From contig NZ_JAEMHK010000004.1 of NCBI RefSeq assembly GCF_016458235.1, forward strand, positions 248,001 to 312,000: a stretch of DNA of 64,000 bases. Reading direction: 5' to 3'. This stretch comes from Geomonas propionica. GTDB lineage: Bacteria > Desulfobacterota > Desulfuromonadia > Geobacterales > Geobacteraceae. The notes beneath the pieces were generated by a model. That model was not told where the DNA came from and searched no databases. It worked only from the letters and a program-made list of their open reading frames with translations. Positions 1-9,107 of the stretch are shown here, one piece after another. Within the stretch, counting starts at the first letter, position 1. Each line of letters begins with the position of its first letter. Made by a program: the position numbers and the translations under genes.

Positions 1-1721
1 CGCACCGAAAGGGCCCTCAGGGCAGGGAGCAACAGCCGCGACCCCACCCGGGTATCGGAGTCTGTGGCGTTGCCGCCGCCGTCGACCAGCATCCACTTGC
101 CGTCCGGCAGGCGCACCAACGCGGCATCCCCCTGCCCCACGCTCAGGAAGTACAGCCGCAGGATCCCATCCATCGCCTGGGCCGCCGGAACCGCTCGCAC
201 GACAAGCCCGACAACGAGCACCAGCGCGGTGGTACGACGCCACCCTTTCGACTTGACGAAAGTGATCACGCACAGCACCAGGCAAGCCAGCAGGAGGTCG
301 AGGCGGCCGGGGACGTAACCGGTAAAGACTGGCGCCCGGGAGAGTTGCCCCACCACCAGGTCGGACCAGCGCACCAGGGCCGCCGCCAACTGGAGCAGCA
401 CGGCGGCAGGCGTTTTCCATAAGCAGCTTACGGCCAGTGCGCTGAAGCCGAGGACGACGGCCCCGTATCCCATGAGCGGCACCACCAGAAGGTTGGCGAC
501 CAACCCCACCAGCGACACCCGTTGAAAGTAGTAGGCGACGTGAACGGAGGTGGCGGCGATGGCTGCCGCTGAAGCGATCAAAAGGAGCAACACCCACCGC
601 ATTATCCTTCCCGCTTTGTCAGGTGATGCCGGCAGGGTCGGTGTCAGCACGGAGAGCCCCCAGATGGCCAGGAAGGAGAGTTGGAAGGAGACGTCGAAGA
701 CGAGTTGCGGTGCGGCGAACAGGATGGCGCAAGCGGCCAGCATGATGGTGTGGACAGGATCCACTTCCCGTTTCATCTGCAGCGACGCCACGACGACGCA
801 GATCATCAGCACACTGCGCAGCGTGGCGGGAGCCTGACCGGACAGGACCAAGTAAAAGGCCACCATAGGCAGGGACGCCAGCATGATCAAGGGCCTCAAC
901 TTGAGGTGCAGGGCGAGCCACTCCGAGCGCCGAGCCAGATAATAGAGAAACTGGCACAAAGACAGAAAGACGATGCCGACGTGGAAGCCGGAGATGGAGA
1001 GGATGTGGTTTACGCCGCTGCGGGCGAACGCCTCCTGCAACTGCTCCGGCACGTCGGCCCGATCCCCGAGCAGCAGCGCCTTCAGGACACCCCCCTCAGG
1101 TCCGGGCTCCACCTTCATGATGAAGTTCCCGAGCCTTTGCGCCAGGAGGTCGATGTCGTGCAGCCATCCCGCTCCCTCGCGCAGCAGCACCAGATCCTCC
1201 GCCGCCAGTACGAATCCGGTGACGTGCACCTGCTGGTAGGCCAGCCTGCGCACCCAGTCGGACTCACCCGGCAGTCCCAGGTTGCGGGGCACCCGGAGTC
1301 GCGAAACGAATTTGACCCTGTCGCCGATATGGAGTCTGGCACGCCCCTCCTTCACGTACACCAGCAAACGCCCCGACTCCAGGAAGTCCCGCTCGTCAGT
1401 GCTCACCCGCTCCACCTGCAGATAAACCCTGCTCCCACCCGTTGAAGTGGCTTCGGGCCGCGCGTCCAGCACCCCCTCGATCACCACCGGCCGATCTGAG
1501 GCGAAGCCCTCCAAACCGGGCTGCGGCCTCAGGAACGGAGCCAGAGACAACTGACCCCACGCGAAGAAGAGAACGGCCAAAGGAACCAGGAAAGTGACTC
1601 GCGAACTGAGGAAGGAAGTACAGAGGGTAAGACCAAGCAACGCCGGCAGGCACCAGGGTGGTGGAAAGGTTTCGAAAAGGTGAGTGGTGGCCAGGCCGGC
1701 GATCAGCGCGGCTAACGGCAC
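1..1721 (-). CDS. comEC: ComEC/Rec2-family DNA uptake channel (3' end cut by window edge)
   Basis: Inner-membrane protein of natural competence that moves single-stranded DNA into the cytoplasm. Reading the minus strand gives an N-terminal hydrophobic region, an OB-like segment, then the hallmark competence-domain motif HILSISGFHVG near 975-1008, several membrane helices, and the start of the C-terminal metallo-beta-lactamase-like domain (SVGQGDAALVRLPDG, near 60-140). The window edge cuts this last domain. An in-frame TGA lies just upstream. The first canonical start is GTG at 1721, with GGAGAG about 10 bases before it. A CTG at 1739 sits at ideal distance from a stronger GGAGGT and could be the true start. 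No other com gene is nearby. Family assignment is secure; the exact start is not. Confidence 0.88.
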   Translation of the reverse strand, partial: MPLAALIAGLATTHLFETFPPPWCLPALLGLTLCTSFLSSRVTFLVPLAVLFFAWGQLSLAPFLRPQPGLEGFASDRPVVIEGVLDARPEATSTGGSRVYLQVERVSTDERDFLESGRLLVYVKEGRARLHIGDRVKFVSRLRVPRNLGLPGESDWVRRLAYQQVHVTGFVLAAEDLVLLREGAGWLHDIDLLAQRLGNFIMKVEPGPEGGVLKALLLGDRADVPEQLQEAFARSGVNHILSISGFHVGIVFLSLCQFLYYLARRSEWLALHLKLRPLIMLASLPMVAFYLVLSGQAPATLRSVLMICVVVASLQMKREVDPVHTIMLAACAILFAAPQLVFDVSFQLSFLAIWGLSVLTPTLPASPDKAGRIMRWVLLLLIASAAAIAATSVHVAYYFQRVSLVGLVANLLVVPLMGYGAVVLGFSALAVSCLWKTPAAVLLQLAAALVRWSDLVVGQLSRAPVFTGYVPGRLDLLLACLVLCVITFVKSKGWRRTTALVLVVGLVVRAVPAAQAMDGILRLYFLSVGQGDAALVRLPDGKWMLVDGGGNATDSDTRVGSRLLLPALRALSV

Positions 1722-1739
1722 CAGCAGAGGTCTCTCCAG

Positions 1740-2082
1740 GGGTCACCTCCCGGCTGCAGGGTGGGAGCACACAGGAAAATAAAAAGCCACACACGTTATA
1801 GCAGATGGCAAGGGTTGCACAACGCTCTGTGCATTCATCAGCTGCTGTTCAGAGTTCGCAACGCAGGTAACTATTCGGTTTTATAGACTAATATCTAATA
1901 CAAGACAAAACCTTGTGCAGGTTTAGCACAGACCCGCCATTTTCGACCTCGCGGTCAAAAGTGGATGATTCAACTTTTTTGCCGTGAGGTTTCGGCTAGT
2001 TACGACATTGAGGGAGTCCATGTCAATTTTGGTACGGCCGTTGAAAAGCATAAGAAAACGGCATTTCTACCGGGAGGACACC
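1740..2082. other. AT-rich intergenic region upstream of the HTH protein
   Basis: About 340 bases separate the divergent comEC and the 2083 gene. The stretch is clearly richer in A/T than its surroundings (notably 1790-1990). I find no convincing ORF or RNA gene. The one site worth recording is at 2030-2045: TGGTAC, five bases, TTGAA, a near match to a sigma-54 -24/-12 element (GG and GA with ten bases between; consensus GG and GC), 38 bases before the ATG. Confidence 0.4.
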
Positions 2083-2538
2083 ATGGCATACAGAGATCGC
2101 AGCACCAATGAAAGGTCTGGCTCTTACGCTTATACGATTATGGAAGTACGCCTGAGGAAGAAGGGTGCACCGGAAGGGACCAAGGACGACCTGCGCTTCA
2201 TGACCGTGGACAGCCACTGGGACACCTTGCGTTTTGTGCAGGACAACATGGACCACTGCGTCGGGAACGTGGTGCGGCTCAAGCGGAACGAGCCGACGGG
2301 TCGTACCATCGACGAGAGCGCCAAGCTGTTCCAAAAAAACCTGGAGCCCCTGGTCTCAACCCTGGCGGCAACCCAGGGGCAGGGCGTGATGGACAAACTT
2401 TCGGCCTCGCTGAAAAAGGCCCTCCTGCTGCTGGTGATGGAGCGCTACCAAAGCGACCGCGAGAAGGCATGCCGGGTGCTCGGCATCTCTCGCGAAAAGC
2501 TGGAGAACGAGCTGAAGCTTTGCGGCGTGGCGAGATAG
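2083..2538 (+). CDS. Small protein with C-terminal Fis-type helix-turn-helix
   Basis: 151-residue soluble protein of unassigned function. The start MAYRDRSTNERSG is chosen because GGGAGG lies seven bases ahead of the ATG; the frame stays open about 100 bases further upstream but without a better start. The last ~40 residues (ERYQSDREKACRVLGISREK) look like the Fis-type HTH found at the C-terminus of sigma-54 activators, but there is no AAA+ or receiver domain, so this could be a small DNA-binding protein or a detached output domain. The N-terminal ~100 residues are not recognised. It runs convergently toward the radical SAM gene with three bases between the two stops. Confidence 0.75.
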   Translation: MAYRDRSTNERSGSYAYTIMEVRLRKKGAPEGTKDDLRFMTVDSHWDTLRFVQDNMDHCVGNVVRLKRNEPTGRTIDESAKLFQKNLEPLVSTLAATQGQGVMDKLSASLKKALLLLVMERYQSDREKACRVLGISREKLENELKLCGVAR

Positions 2539-2541
2539 TAC

Positions 2542-3426
2542 CTAGTAATACTCCTCTTGATAAGAAGGGATCTCCGCGTACCAGCGGGGGTCCCTTTTTG
2601 CTTCAATAAGGGCGGCTTCCACGGTATCGATAAGGCGCTGCCGGTCCTTGGGATAGCTGCCAGCCAGACTTAGGAAATTGGAGACATGGTTGGAGCGCAG
2701 GATGGTGCCCTGGGGGGCCAACCGCTGCAGCAACTCCCGGGTCTCCAGCAGGATTTCCCCGTGGCTCAGCGGTTCGATCAGCTTCAGGAAATCGTCGTTG
2801 TGGCGCTGAAACATGGTAAGCAGGGAGAAATATTCCGGCGAGAGCGCGGTGATCCACTTCGCGGTGGCGGCGGCGTGCTCGGCACTGCGTGCTCTACCAG
2901 CAAGCCCGAGGATGGCGGTGATGGAGAGCTTCATGCCGGCGGCCATTGCTTTCCGGCACTGCTCCAGCATCTGCTCCGGATCGAATCCCTTGTCGATCAG
3001 CCGCAGGGTTGCCGCGTCCCCGCTTTCCAGCCCGTAGTACAGGATGCGGAGCTTCCTGGCGCGCAGGGCGGCGAGGTCCTGCCCGCTTTTGAGGTTGAGG
3101 CTGTTGGGCGAGGCGTAGGCTCCCACCCGGGTGAGGGAGGGAAAGACCTCGCTCAGTTCATCCAGTATGCGCTCCAGCCCCTCCTGGGGATAAATCAGGG
3201 CATCGCCGTCAGCGAGGAATACGCGCCGCACACCCGGCCGGTAGTGCGGCGGGATGGATCTGACCTCAGCCAAGACCTCGTCCAGCGACCGGACCCGGAA
3301 CTGCTTCATCTTGTACATGCCGCAGAATTTGCATCGGTTCTGCGAGCAGCCGATGGTGATCTGGAAAATGAGGCTGCCGGCCTCGGAAGGGGGGCGAAAG
3401 AGCGGCTCGTGGTAACGGAAGAACAT
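2542..3426 (-). CDS. Radical SAM protein with CX4CX2C cluster motif
   Basis: 294-residue radical SAM enzyme. The [4Fe-4S] ligands are in GCSQNRCKFCGMYK near residues 27-40. The spacing is CX4CX2C instead of the usual CX3CX2C. Further on, FLADGDAL and YYGLESGD match core strands of the SAM barrel, and a C-terminal part (about 200-294) has many aromatic and basic residues. It resembles the broad group of radical SAM proteins often misnamed Elp3/coproporphyrinogen-oxidase-like. The substrate cannot be read from sequence. The gene stands alone; a 437-base gap with repeats lies upstream. Confidence 0.8.
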   Translation of the reverse strand: MFFRYHEPLFRPPSEAGSLIFQITIGCSQNRCKFCGMYKMKQFRVRSLDEVLAEVRSIPPHYRPGVRRVFLADGDALIYPQEGLERILDELSEVFPSLTRVGAYASPNSLNLKSGQDLAALRARKLRILYYGLESGDAATLRLIDKGFDPEQMLEQCRKAMAAGMKLSITAILGLAGRARSAEHAAATAKWITALSPEYFSLLTMFQRHNDDFLKLIEPLSHGEILLETRELLQRLAPQGTILRSNHVSNFLSLAGSYPKDRQRLIDTVEAALIEAKRDPRWYAEIPSYQEEYY

Positions 3427-3590
3427 GCGGTGAATCCCCTAAGACTGACGGTACAGGAGCAGAATAGGCGGGTACTGTACCTGAGAAAGGGGCAAAGATC
3501 AAATCCCGCTGTGATCCTTTGCAAACGTTCACCTGGCAATTTGGGACAGTGTGGAATGTTGACCGCCAGGCAGCGCACGTGGTACAGAGT

Positions 3591-3738
3591 TCCCCACTTT
3601 GCGAAGGGGGGGGACAAGGGGGATTTGATCTTAGCTACACACCAGCAACATCTCATCCAGAACTTAAGTCACCTGATGGCGACTGCGTGGTCTACCGCAA
3701 AAGCAAATCCCCTCTGCCTCCCCTTCGCAAAGGGGAGG
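3591..3738. repeat. Inverted repeat pair, small MITE/REP-like element
   Basis: Two ~35-base GC-rich arms in opposite orientation: 3591-3630 read on the minus strand and 3704-3738 on the plus strand both follow AAATCCCC... CCCCTTCGCAAAG.GG. About 75 bases lie between them. The arms occur in the 437-base gap between the radical SAM gene and glyA, which otherwise shows no gene. Such flanking-arm structures are typical of non-autonomous extragenic repeats; I see no transposase. Confidence 0.6.
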
Positions 3739-3808
3739 ACGTGAGTTCTCGTGCGGTGCTTGAAGCGTCGTACACTCCGGGTTCAGCCTCAATTTTAAAA
3801 ACCTTGCT

Positions 3809-3839
3809 AAAAAGGGGACGATAAAATCGTCCCCTTTTT
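3809..3839 (-). terminator. Rho-independent terminator of the fab-rpiB-glyA transcript
   Basis: Perfect stem GGGGACGAT / ATCGTCCCC with a three-base AAA loop, flanked by A5 and T5 that extend the stem and supply a U-tract on either strand. It lies 25 bases past the glyA stop. Confidence 0.85.
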
Positions 3840-3863
3840 CTTTACTGCAATAACGGTAGCTAT

Positions 3864-5111
3864 TTACTTGAGGCGGTCGGCGTACAGCGGGAAGCGCTTC
3901 ATCAGCGCGTTCACCTGGGTCTTGACGGAGGCGAGTTTCGCCTCGTCACCCACGTTGCCCAGGACCTCGGCGATGAAGCCCGCGACCTGCTCCATCTCGG
4001 CCTCTTTCAGGCCGTGGCTGGTGGCCGCCGGGGTGCCGATGCGGATGCCGGAGGTGATGAACGGCGAGCGGGTGTCGAAGGGGATGCCGTTCTTGTTCAC
4101 GGTGATGCCGGCGCGGTCGAGTGCCTCCTCGGCTACCTTGCCGGTCAGCTCGGTCTGGGAAAGGTCGACCAGCATCAGGTGGTTGTCGGTGCCGCCGGAG
4201 GTGAGCTTGAAGCCGCGGCTGGTGAGGCCGGCGGCGAGCGCCTGGGCATTGTTCACGATCTGCTGCTGGTACTGCTTGAACTCCGGGGTCAGCGCCTCTT
4301 TGAAGGCGACCGCCTTGGCGGCGATGACGTGCATGAGCGGGCCGCCCTGGATGCCCGGGAAGATGTTGGAGTTCAGGGTCTTGGCCCAGTCCTCGCGGCA
4401 CATGATCATGCCGCCGCGCGGTCCGCGCAGGGTCTTATGGGTGGTGGTGGTCACGAACTCGGCGTAGGGAACCGGGCTCGGGTGCAGGCCGGCGGCAACA
4501 AGGCCGGCGATGTGGGCCATGTCCACCATGACCACCGCGCCTACCTTGTCGGCGATGCGACGGAAGGCCTCGAAGTCAATGATGCGCGGGTACGCGGAGG
4601 CGCCCACCACGATCATCTTCGGCTTGTGCTCGACGGCGAGGCGCTCGCACTCCTCGTAGTCGATGGTTTGGGTCTCTTTGGAGACGCCGTAGGGAACGAT
4701 GTTGAAGAGCTTGCCGGAGAAGTTGACCGGGGAGCCGTGGGTCAGGTGGCCGCCGTGGGCGAGGTTCATGCCCAGGACGGTGTCGCCCGGCTTCAGCACG
4801 GAGAAGTAGACCGCCATGTTGGCCTGGGAACCGGAGTGCGGCTGGACGTTGACATGGTCGGCGCCGAACAGTTCCTTGGCGCGCTCGATGGCCAGGTTCT
4901 CGACCTTGTCCACCTCGTGGCAGCCACCGTAGTAACGCTTGCCGGGGTACCCTTCGGCGTACTTGTTGGTAAGGACCGATCCCTGCGCCTCGAGCACCGC
5001 TGCGGAGACGAAGTTCTCCGATGCGATCAGTTCGAGGTTGTACTCCTGGCGCTCAGTCTCGAGCCTGATGACTTCCGCCACTGCCGGGTCGAATGTTTCC
5101 AGTACTGACAT
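3864..5111 (-). CDS. glyA: Serine hydroxymethyltransferase
   Basis: 415-residue PLP enzyme interconverting serine and glycine with transfer of a one-carbon unit to tetrahydrofolate; cytoplasmic homodimer or tetramer. Typical SHMT signatures are visible: N-terminal [22 protein letters not shown], and the PLP-lysine segment [14 protein letters not shown] near residue 228. The length matches the family. The start MSVLETFD is supported by AGGAG eight bases upstream; the open frame extends further upstream only as a shadow over rpiB. It lies downstream of rpiB on the same strand and ends before a strong terminator. Confidence 0.98.
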   Translation of the reverse strand: MSVLETFDPAVAEVIRLETERQEYNLELIASENFVSAAVLEAQGSVLTNKYAEGYPGKRYYGGCHEVDKVENLAIERAKELFGADHVNVQPHSGSQANMAVYFSVLKPGDTVLGMNLAHGGHLTHGSPVNFSGKLFNIVPYGVSKETQTIDYEECERLAVEHKPKMIVVGASAYPRIIDFEAFRRIADKVGAVVMVDMAHIAGLVAAGLHPSPVPYAEFVTTTTHKTLRGPRGGMIMCREDWAKTLNSNIFPGIQGGPLMHVIAAKAVAFKEALTPEFKQYQQQIVNNAQALAAGLTSRGFKLTSGGTDNHLMLVDLSQTELTGKVAEEALDRAGITVNKNGIPFDTRSPFITSGIRIGTPAATSHGLKEAEMEQVAGFIAEVLGNVGDEAKLASVKTQVNALMKRFPLYADRLK

Positions 5112-5150
5112 GTCTGACTCTCCTAAGTGAAAAAGTGCTGTGGAAATGAG

Positions 5151-5174
5151 AAAACGGGACTCTGGGAGTCCCGT
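5151..5174 (-). terminator. Terminator-like hairpin between rpiB and glyA
   Basis: Perfect nine-base stem ACGGGACTC / GAGTCCCGT with loop TGG. On the minus strand it is followed by TTTTC. It sits about 70 bases after the rpiB stop and 40 before the glyA ATG, so it could terminate part of the transcript or act as a processing stem ahead of glyA. Confidence 0.6.
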
Positions 5175-5244
5175 TCTGTGCTTTAGAATCGTGTGTCTTA
5201 CCAGTGCCGCTGTGCTGATGATCCGCTCGCTTTTGGGTAGTGCA

Positions 5245-5691
5245 TCATCCCTTGAGCTCGCGCTCCACTTCGGCGATCTTGTCCAGCCGCTTCTGGTGCC
5301 TGCCTGCGGCGAACTCGGTATCGAGCCAGGCCGCCACCATCTCGCGCGCCTTCTCGGTCTCCAACACGCGCCCGCCCAACACCAGGATGTTTGCGTTGTT
5401 GTGCTCCTTGGCCATGGTCGCCATGAAGACGTCGGTGGCAAGAGCCGCGCGGATGCCGGGGAACTTGTTGGCCACGATGGACATGCCGATACCGGTGCCA
5501 CAGACCAGGATCCCCTTCTCGGCGCTCCCCGCGGAAACACGACGAGAGACCGCTATCCCGAAATCCGGGTAGTCGACGGAATCGCCGTTGTGGGTGCCGA
5601 GATCCTCGCAGGGAAGGCCGCGCTCCTCGAGCAGTTTCTTGATCTCGTTCTTCAGCTCGAGCCCACCGTGATCGCTACCAAGGACTATCAT
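5245..5691 (-). CDS. rpiB: Ribose-5-phosphate isomerase B
   Basis: 148-residue RpiB/LacAB-family isomerase converting ribulose-5-phosphate and ribose-5-phosphate in the pentose phosphate pathway. It opens with IVLGSDHGG, the sugar-phosphate-binding start of the family, and carries [17 protein letters not shown], with the catalytic cysteine, plus GIRAALATD and [13 protein letters not shown]. Length is standard. It begins two bases after the fabF stop, so translation is probably coupled. The next gene, glyA, is a common Geobacter neighbour. Confidence 0.96.
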   Translation of the reverse strand: MIVLGSDHGGLELKNEIKKLLEERGLPCEDLGTHNGDSVDYPDFGIAVSRRVSAGSAEKGILVCGTGIGMSIVANKFPGIRAALATDVFMATMAKEHNNANILVLGGRVLETEKAREMVAAWLDTEFAAGRHQKRLDKIAEVERELKG

Positions 5692-5693
5692 GC

Positions 5694-6926
5694 CTAGACC
5701 CTCTTGAAGAGCAGCGACGCGTTGGTGCCGCCGAAGCCGAACGAGTTGCTCATGGCGTAGTCGAGCTTCGCCTCACGCGCCGTGTTGGGCACGTAGTCGA
5801 GATCGCACTCGGGATCCGGATCGGTGTAGTTGATGGTCGGAGGCACCACCGAGTTCTGCATCGCCATCAGGCAGAAAACGGCCTCAACGCCGCCGGCTGC
5901 GCCGAGCAGATGGCCGGTCATCGACTTGGTGGAGGAAACCATCAGCTTGGTGGCATGGTCGCCAAACACGGTCTTGATCGCCGTGGTCTCGCCGACGTCC
6001 CCGAAGGGAGTCGAGGTGCCGTGGGCATTGATGTAGTCGACCTGCTCCGGGTTGATGCCGGCGGTGCGCAGCGCCATCTTCATGCAGCGCGCCGCACCCT
6101 CGCCGCCCGGGGCGGGAGAGGTCAGGTGGTAAGCGTCACCGGAAAGTCCGTAGCCCACGACCTCACCGTAGATCTTGGCGCCGCGCGCCTTGGCCGCCTC
6201 GTACTCCTCGAGCACCACGATGCCGGCACCCTCGGAGAGGACGAAGCCATCCCTGCCCTTGTCGAAGGGACGGGAAGCGCCGGCCGGATTCTCGTTGTTG
6301 GTGGAAAGCGCCTTCATCACGGAGAAGCCGCCGATCCCCAGCGGGGTCACGGTGGATTCGGTGCCGCCTGCGATCATGGCGTCGGCGTCGCCGCGCTGGA
6401 TCATGTGGTAGGCGTCCCCGATGGAGTGGGTGCCGGTGGCGCAGGCGGAGACGGAGGAAACGTTGGGACCTTTAGCGCCGTACTTGATGGAGATGTGTCC
6501 CGGAGCCAGGTTGATGATCAGCATCGGGATGAAGAACGGGGAGACCTTCTTGTACCCTCCCTCCAGCAGCGCGGTGTGGTAACGCTCGATGGCGGGAAGC
6601 CCGCCCAGGCCGGCGCCCACCAGGACGCCAACGCGCTCGGCGTTCTCCTCGGTGATCTGCAGCCCGGAGTCCTCCATGGCGTAGTGAGCCGCGGCCAGCG
6701 CGTACTGGATGAAGAGATCCATCTTCTTGATCTCTTTCTTGTCGATGAAATCCTCGGCGACGAAGTCCTTGACCTCGCCAGCGATCCTCACCGGCAGGTC
6801 GGAGGCATCGAAACGGGTGATGGGAGCGATGCCGGATGTACCGGCCACCAGCGCGTCCCAGTTCTTGCCGTTACCGGTCCCCAGCGGGGAGACCACGCCT
6901 ACCCCCGTGACAACAACTCTTCTCAT
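5694..6926 (-). CDS. fabF: 3-oxoacyl-ACP synthase II
   Basis: About 410-residue elongating beta-ketoacyl-ACP synthase of type II fatty acid synthesis. It condenses malonyl-ACP with acyl-ACP. Catalytic triad is visible: Cys in [12 protein letters not shown] (~163), His in [12 protein letters not shown] (~303) and His in [15 protein letters not shown] (~340). The start [16 protein letters not shown] is typical of FabF and has GGAGAG upstream; an upstream in-frame start at 6959 has no comparable site and is rejected. It follows acpP and precedes rpiB on the same strand. Confidence 0.97.
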   Translation of the reverse strand: MRRVVVTGVGVVSPLGTGNGKNWDALVAGTSGIAPITRFDASDLPVRIAGEVKDFVAEDFIDKKEIKKMDLFIQYALAAAHYAMEDSGLQITEENAERVGVLVGAGLGGLPAIERYHTALLEGGYKKVSPFFIPMLIINLAPGHISIKYGAKGPNVSSVSACATGTHSIGDAYHMIQRGDADAMIAGGTESTVTPLGIGGFSVMKALSTNNENPAGASRPFDKGRDGFVLSEGAGIVVLEEYEAAKARGAKIYGEVVGYGLSGDAYHLTSPAPGGEGAARCMKMALRTAGINPEQVDYINAHGTSTPFGDVGETTAIKTVFGDHATKLMVSSTKSMTGHLLGAAGGVEAVFCLMAMQNSVVPPTINYTDPDPECDLDYVPNTAREAKLDYAMSNSFGFGGTNASLLFKRV

Positions 6927-7010
6927 ACTCTGAACTCTCCTTAGGTACTGTTGACTCATGGCCGCCCGGAGGCGGCATGAAAAAGGGGAAGCATAACTCC
7001 CCCCTCTCTA

Positions 7011-7244
7011 CTAGGTGTGATCAGTGATGTAGTCGATCGCGTCCTGAACCGACTGGATCTTCTCGGCGTCCTCGTCGGAGATCTCGATTTCGAATTCCTC
7101 TTCAAGGGCCATCACCAGTTCTACGGTATCCAGGGAGTCAGCGCCGAGGTCGTCCATGAAGGAGGACTCGTTGGTCACCTGAGCCTCGTCAACACCAAGC
7201 TGCTCAGCGACTATCTCTTTAATGCGTTTCTCGATCGAAGCCAT
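7011..7244 (-). CDS. acpP: Acyl carrier protein
   Basis: 77-residue acidic carrier of fatty acid synthesis. The phosphopantetheine-attachment serine lies in the invariant [16 protein letters not shown] (Ser ~37). A Shine-Dalgarno GGAGGTAATTGA precedes the ATG. It sits between fabG and fabF, the classical order. The 137-base gap to fabG holds a 15-base perfect palindrome (7266-7280), listed separately. Confidence 0.98.
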   Translation of the reverse strand: MASIEKRIKEIVAEQLGVDEAQVTNESSFMDDLGADSLDTVELVMALEEEFEIEISDEDAEKIQSVQDAIDYITDHT

Positions 7245-7265
7245 TCAATTACCTCCATTTGATTG

Positions 7266-7280
7266 TAACGTCAGACGTTA
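7266..7280. promoter_or_regulatory. 15-base perfect palindrome upstream of acpP
   Basis: TAACGTCAGACGTTA is a perfect palindrome with a single central base, about 22-36 bases ahead of the acpP start and inside the only sizeable gap between fabG and fabF. It is a candidate operator; no regulator is encoded nearby. Its core GTCAGAC recurs in the palindrome at 55051-55065. Confidence 0.4.
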
Positions 7281-7381
7281 TTTGATTTGTTGTGCCCAAG
7301 ACTGCTATTTCATAGCATGAAAAGTAGAATTTGCAAAAGGTATTTTTGGCGCTGAAAGTAAAAAGAACGCCGTTAGTCAAC

Positions 7382-8122
7382 TCACATGTACATGCCGCCG
7401 TTGACCGAGAGAACATGCCCGGTAACGTATGCTGCAGCGTCCGAAACGAGGAACAGAACCGCCCCCGCTATGTCATCCGCGCTCCCCAATCGGCCCATGG
7501 GAATCTGCTCCTGGAGCGACTCCTTGGTCTTCTCAGAGAGTTCAGAGGTCATGTCGGTTTCGATGAAGCCCGGGGTGACCGCGTTGACGGTGACGTTTCT
7601 TTTGGCGAGTTCCCTGGCCACCGACTTGGTGAGGCCGATCATGCCCGCCTTGGAAGCGCAGTAGTTGGCCTGGCCCGGGTTACCCATCTCGCCCACCACG
7701 GAGGATACGTTGACGATCCTGCCGAAGCGTGCCTTGGACATGAGCTTGGCGGCCTCGCGGGTGCAGTTGAAGCAGCCCTTGAGGTTCACGTCGAGCACCG
7801 CGTCCCAGTCCTCTTCCTTCATGCGCAGCAGAAGGCCGTCCTTGGTGATGCCGGCGTTGTTGACCAGGATGTCGACCTTGCCGAAGGCCTCCACGGACTG
7901 CTTGAAGAGGCTCTCCACCTCGGCGACCACCGAGACGTCCACCTTGACTGCGAGGGCCTTGCCACCCGCGGCGACGATCTCGTCGGCGGTCTTGGCGGCA
8001 CCCTGCACACTGGTGGCGGTAACCACCACGGCGGCGCCCTGTGCGGCGAGTTTGAGGGCGATGGCCCGGCCGATGCCGCGGGAGGCACCGGTGACGACTG
8101 CTACCTGTCCGTTCAGGCTCAT
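7382..8122 (-). CDS. fabG: 3-oxoacyl-ACP reductase
   Basis: 246-residue short-chain dehydrogenase that reduces 3-oxoacyl-ACP with NADPH. The cofactor-binding TGASRGIG is at residues 12-19, NNAG near 88, the catalytic Ser in NVSSVVGEMG, and YCASKAG holds the Tyr/Lys pair. The ATG overlaps the fabD stop by one base (8122), so the two are translationally coupled. acpP follows. Confidence 0.97.
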   Translation of the reverse strand: MSLNGQVAVVTGASRGIGRAIALKLAAQGAAVVVTATSVQGAAKTADEIVAAGGKALAVKVDVSVVAEVESLFKQSVEAFGKVDILVNNAGITKDGLLLRMKEEDWDAVLDVNLKGCFNCTREAAKLMSKARFGRIVNVSSVVGEMGNPGQANYCASKAGMIGLTKSVARELAKRNVTVNAVTPGFIETDMTSELSEKTKESLQEQIPMGRLGSADDIAGAVLFLVSDAAAYVTGHVLSVNGGMYM

Positions 8123-9054
8123 TACGCCACCTCCGTGATTGCTTTTACGCCTGCGGCATCCTGCACGCTAACGCAGGCCGCTTCCTTGTCGATCCTCTTC
8201 ACCAGGCCGGCGAGCACCTTGCCCGGTCCGATCTCGATGAAGTTGGTGACGCCGGCGGCGACGATGTTCTGGATGATCTGCTCCCACAGGACCGGCGCGC
8301 AGACCTGCTCCACGAGAAGCGGCTTGACGCGGGCCGCGTCTGAGTTCGGCTTGGCCTCGACGTTGCTGACCACCGGAGCGGTCATCGCGTTCACCTGCAC
8401 GGCCTCGAGCGTCTGCGCCAGACGGTCGGCGGCGGGCTTCATCAGGGCGCAATGGAAGGGTGCGGAAACCGGAAGGAGCATCGCCTTCCTGAAGCCTCTC
8501 GCCTTGGCGATTTCGATGGCGCGGTTCACCGCGGCGGTATGGCCGGCGACCACGATCTGGCCGGGGGAGTTGAAGTTGGCCGGGGAGACAACCTCACCCT
8601 GCGCCGCCTCGGCGCAGATGTCCTTGAGTACGTCCGCCTCGGCGCCGAGGATGGCGGCCATGGCCCCTACCCCGACCGGAACGGCGTCCTGCATGTAGCT
8701 GCCACGGGCACGAACGGTCCTGAGCGCATCGGCGAAGTTGAGCGCGCCGGCGGCAACCAGGGCCGAGTACTCGCCCAGCGAGTGGCCGGCCACGAAGGAG
8801 GGCACAAGCGGGGACTCCTCTTTGAGCACCCTGAATGCCGCGACACTGGCGGCCAGGATGGCCGGCTGGGTGTTCGCGGTGAGTTTCAGATCCTCCTCGG
8901 GCCCCTCGAAACAGAGCTTCGAAAGGGAGAAGCCGAGCGCGTCGTCGGCCTCCTCGAAGGCGACCTTGGCGGTCTTGAAGTTATCCGCCAGATCCTTCCC
9001 CATCCCGGCGTACTGGGAACCCTGCCCCGGGAAGATGAATGCATAGGATTGCAT
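8122..9054 (-). CDS. fabD: Malonyl-CoA:ACP transacylase
   Basis: 310-residue FabD that loads malonate onto ACP. It shows the N-terminal FPGQGSQYAGMGKDL and the nucleophile elbow GHSLGEYSAL (Ser ~92); the catalytic His is in PVSAPFHCALM. Length matches the family. The fabH gene lies 172 bases upstream, separated by an inverted-repeat element, so fabD may depend on read-through from fabH. Confidence 0.97.
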   Translation of the reverse strand: MQSYAFIFPGQGSQYAGMGKDLADNFKTAKVAFEEADDALGFSLSKLCFEGPEEDLKLTANTQPAILAASVAAFRVLKEESPLVPSFVAGHSLGEYSALVAAGALNFADALRTVRARGSYMQDAVPVGVGAMAAILGAEADVLKDICAEAAQGEVVSPANFNSPGQIVVAGHTAAVNRAIEIAKARGFRKAMLLPVSAPFHCALMKPAADRLAQTLEAVQVNAMTAPVVSNVEAKPNSDAARVKPLLVEQVCAPVLWEQIIQNIVAAGVTNFIEIGPGKVLAGLVKRIDKEAACVSVQDAAGVKAITEVA

Positions 9055-9107
9055 AGGTAACCTCTTTTCTTTTGCTGTTGGGCGTGATCTTTGCCAGCTA
9101 CGTCCAC

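Noticed and set aside
4014..5108. Long plus-strand open frame (364 codons) over glyA
   Set aside because: It is antisense to a full-length, motif-complete glyA. High GC codon bias creates such frames, and the translation is Gly/Val/Arg-rich without family likeness.
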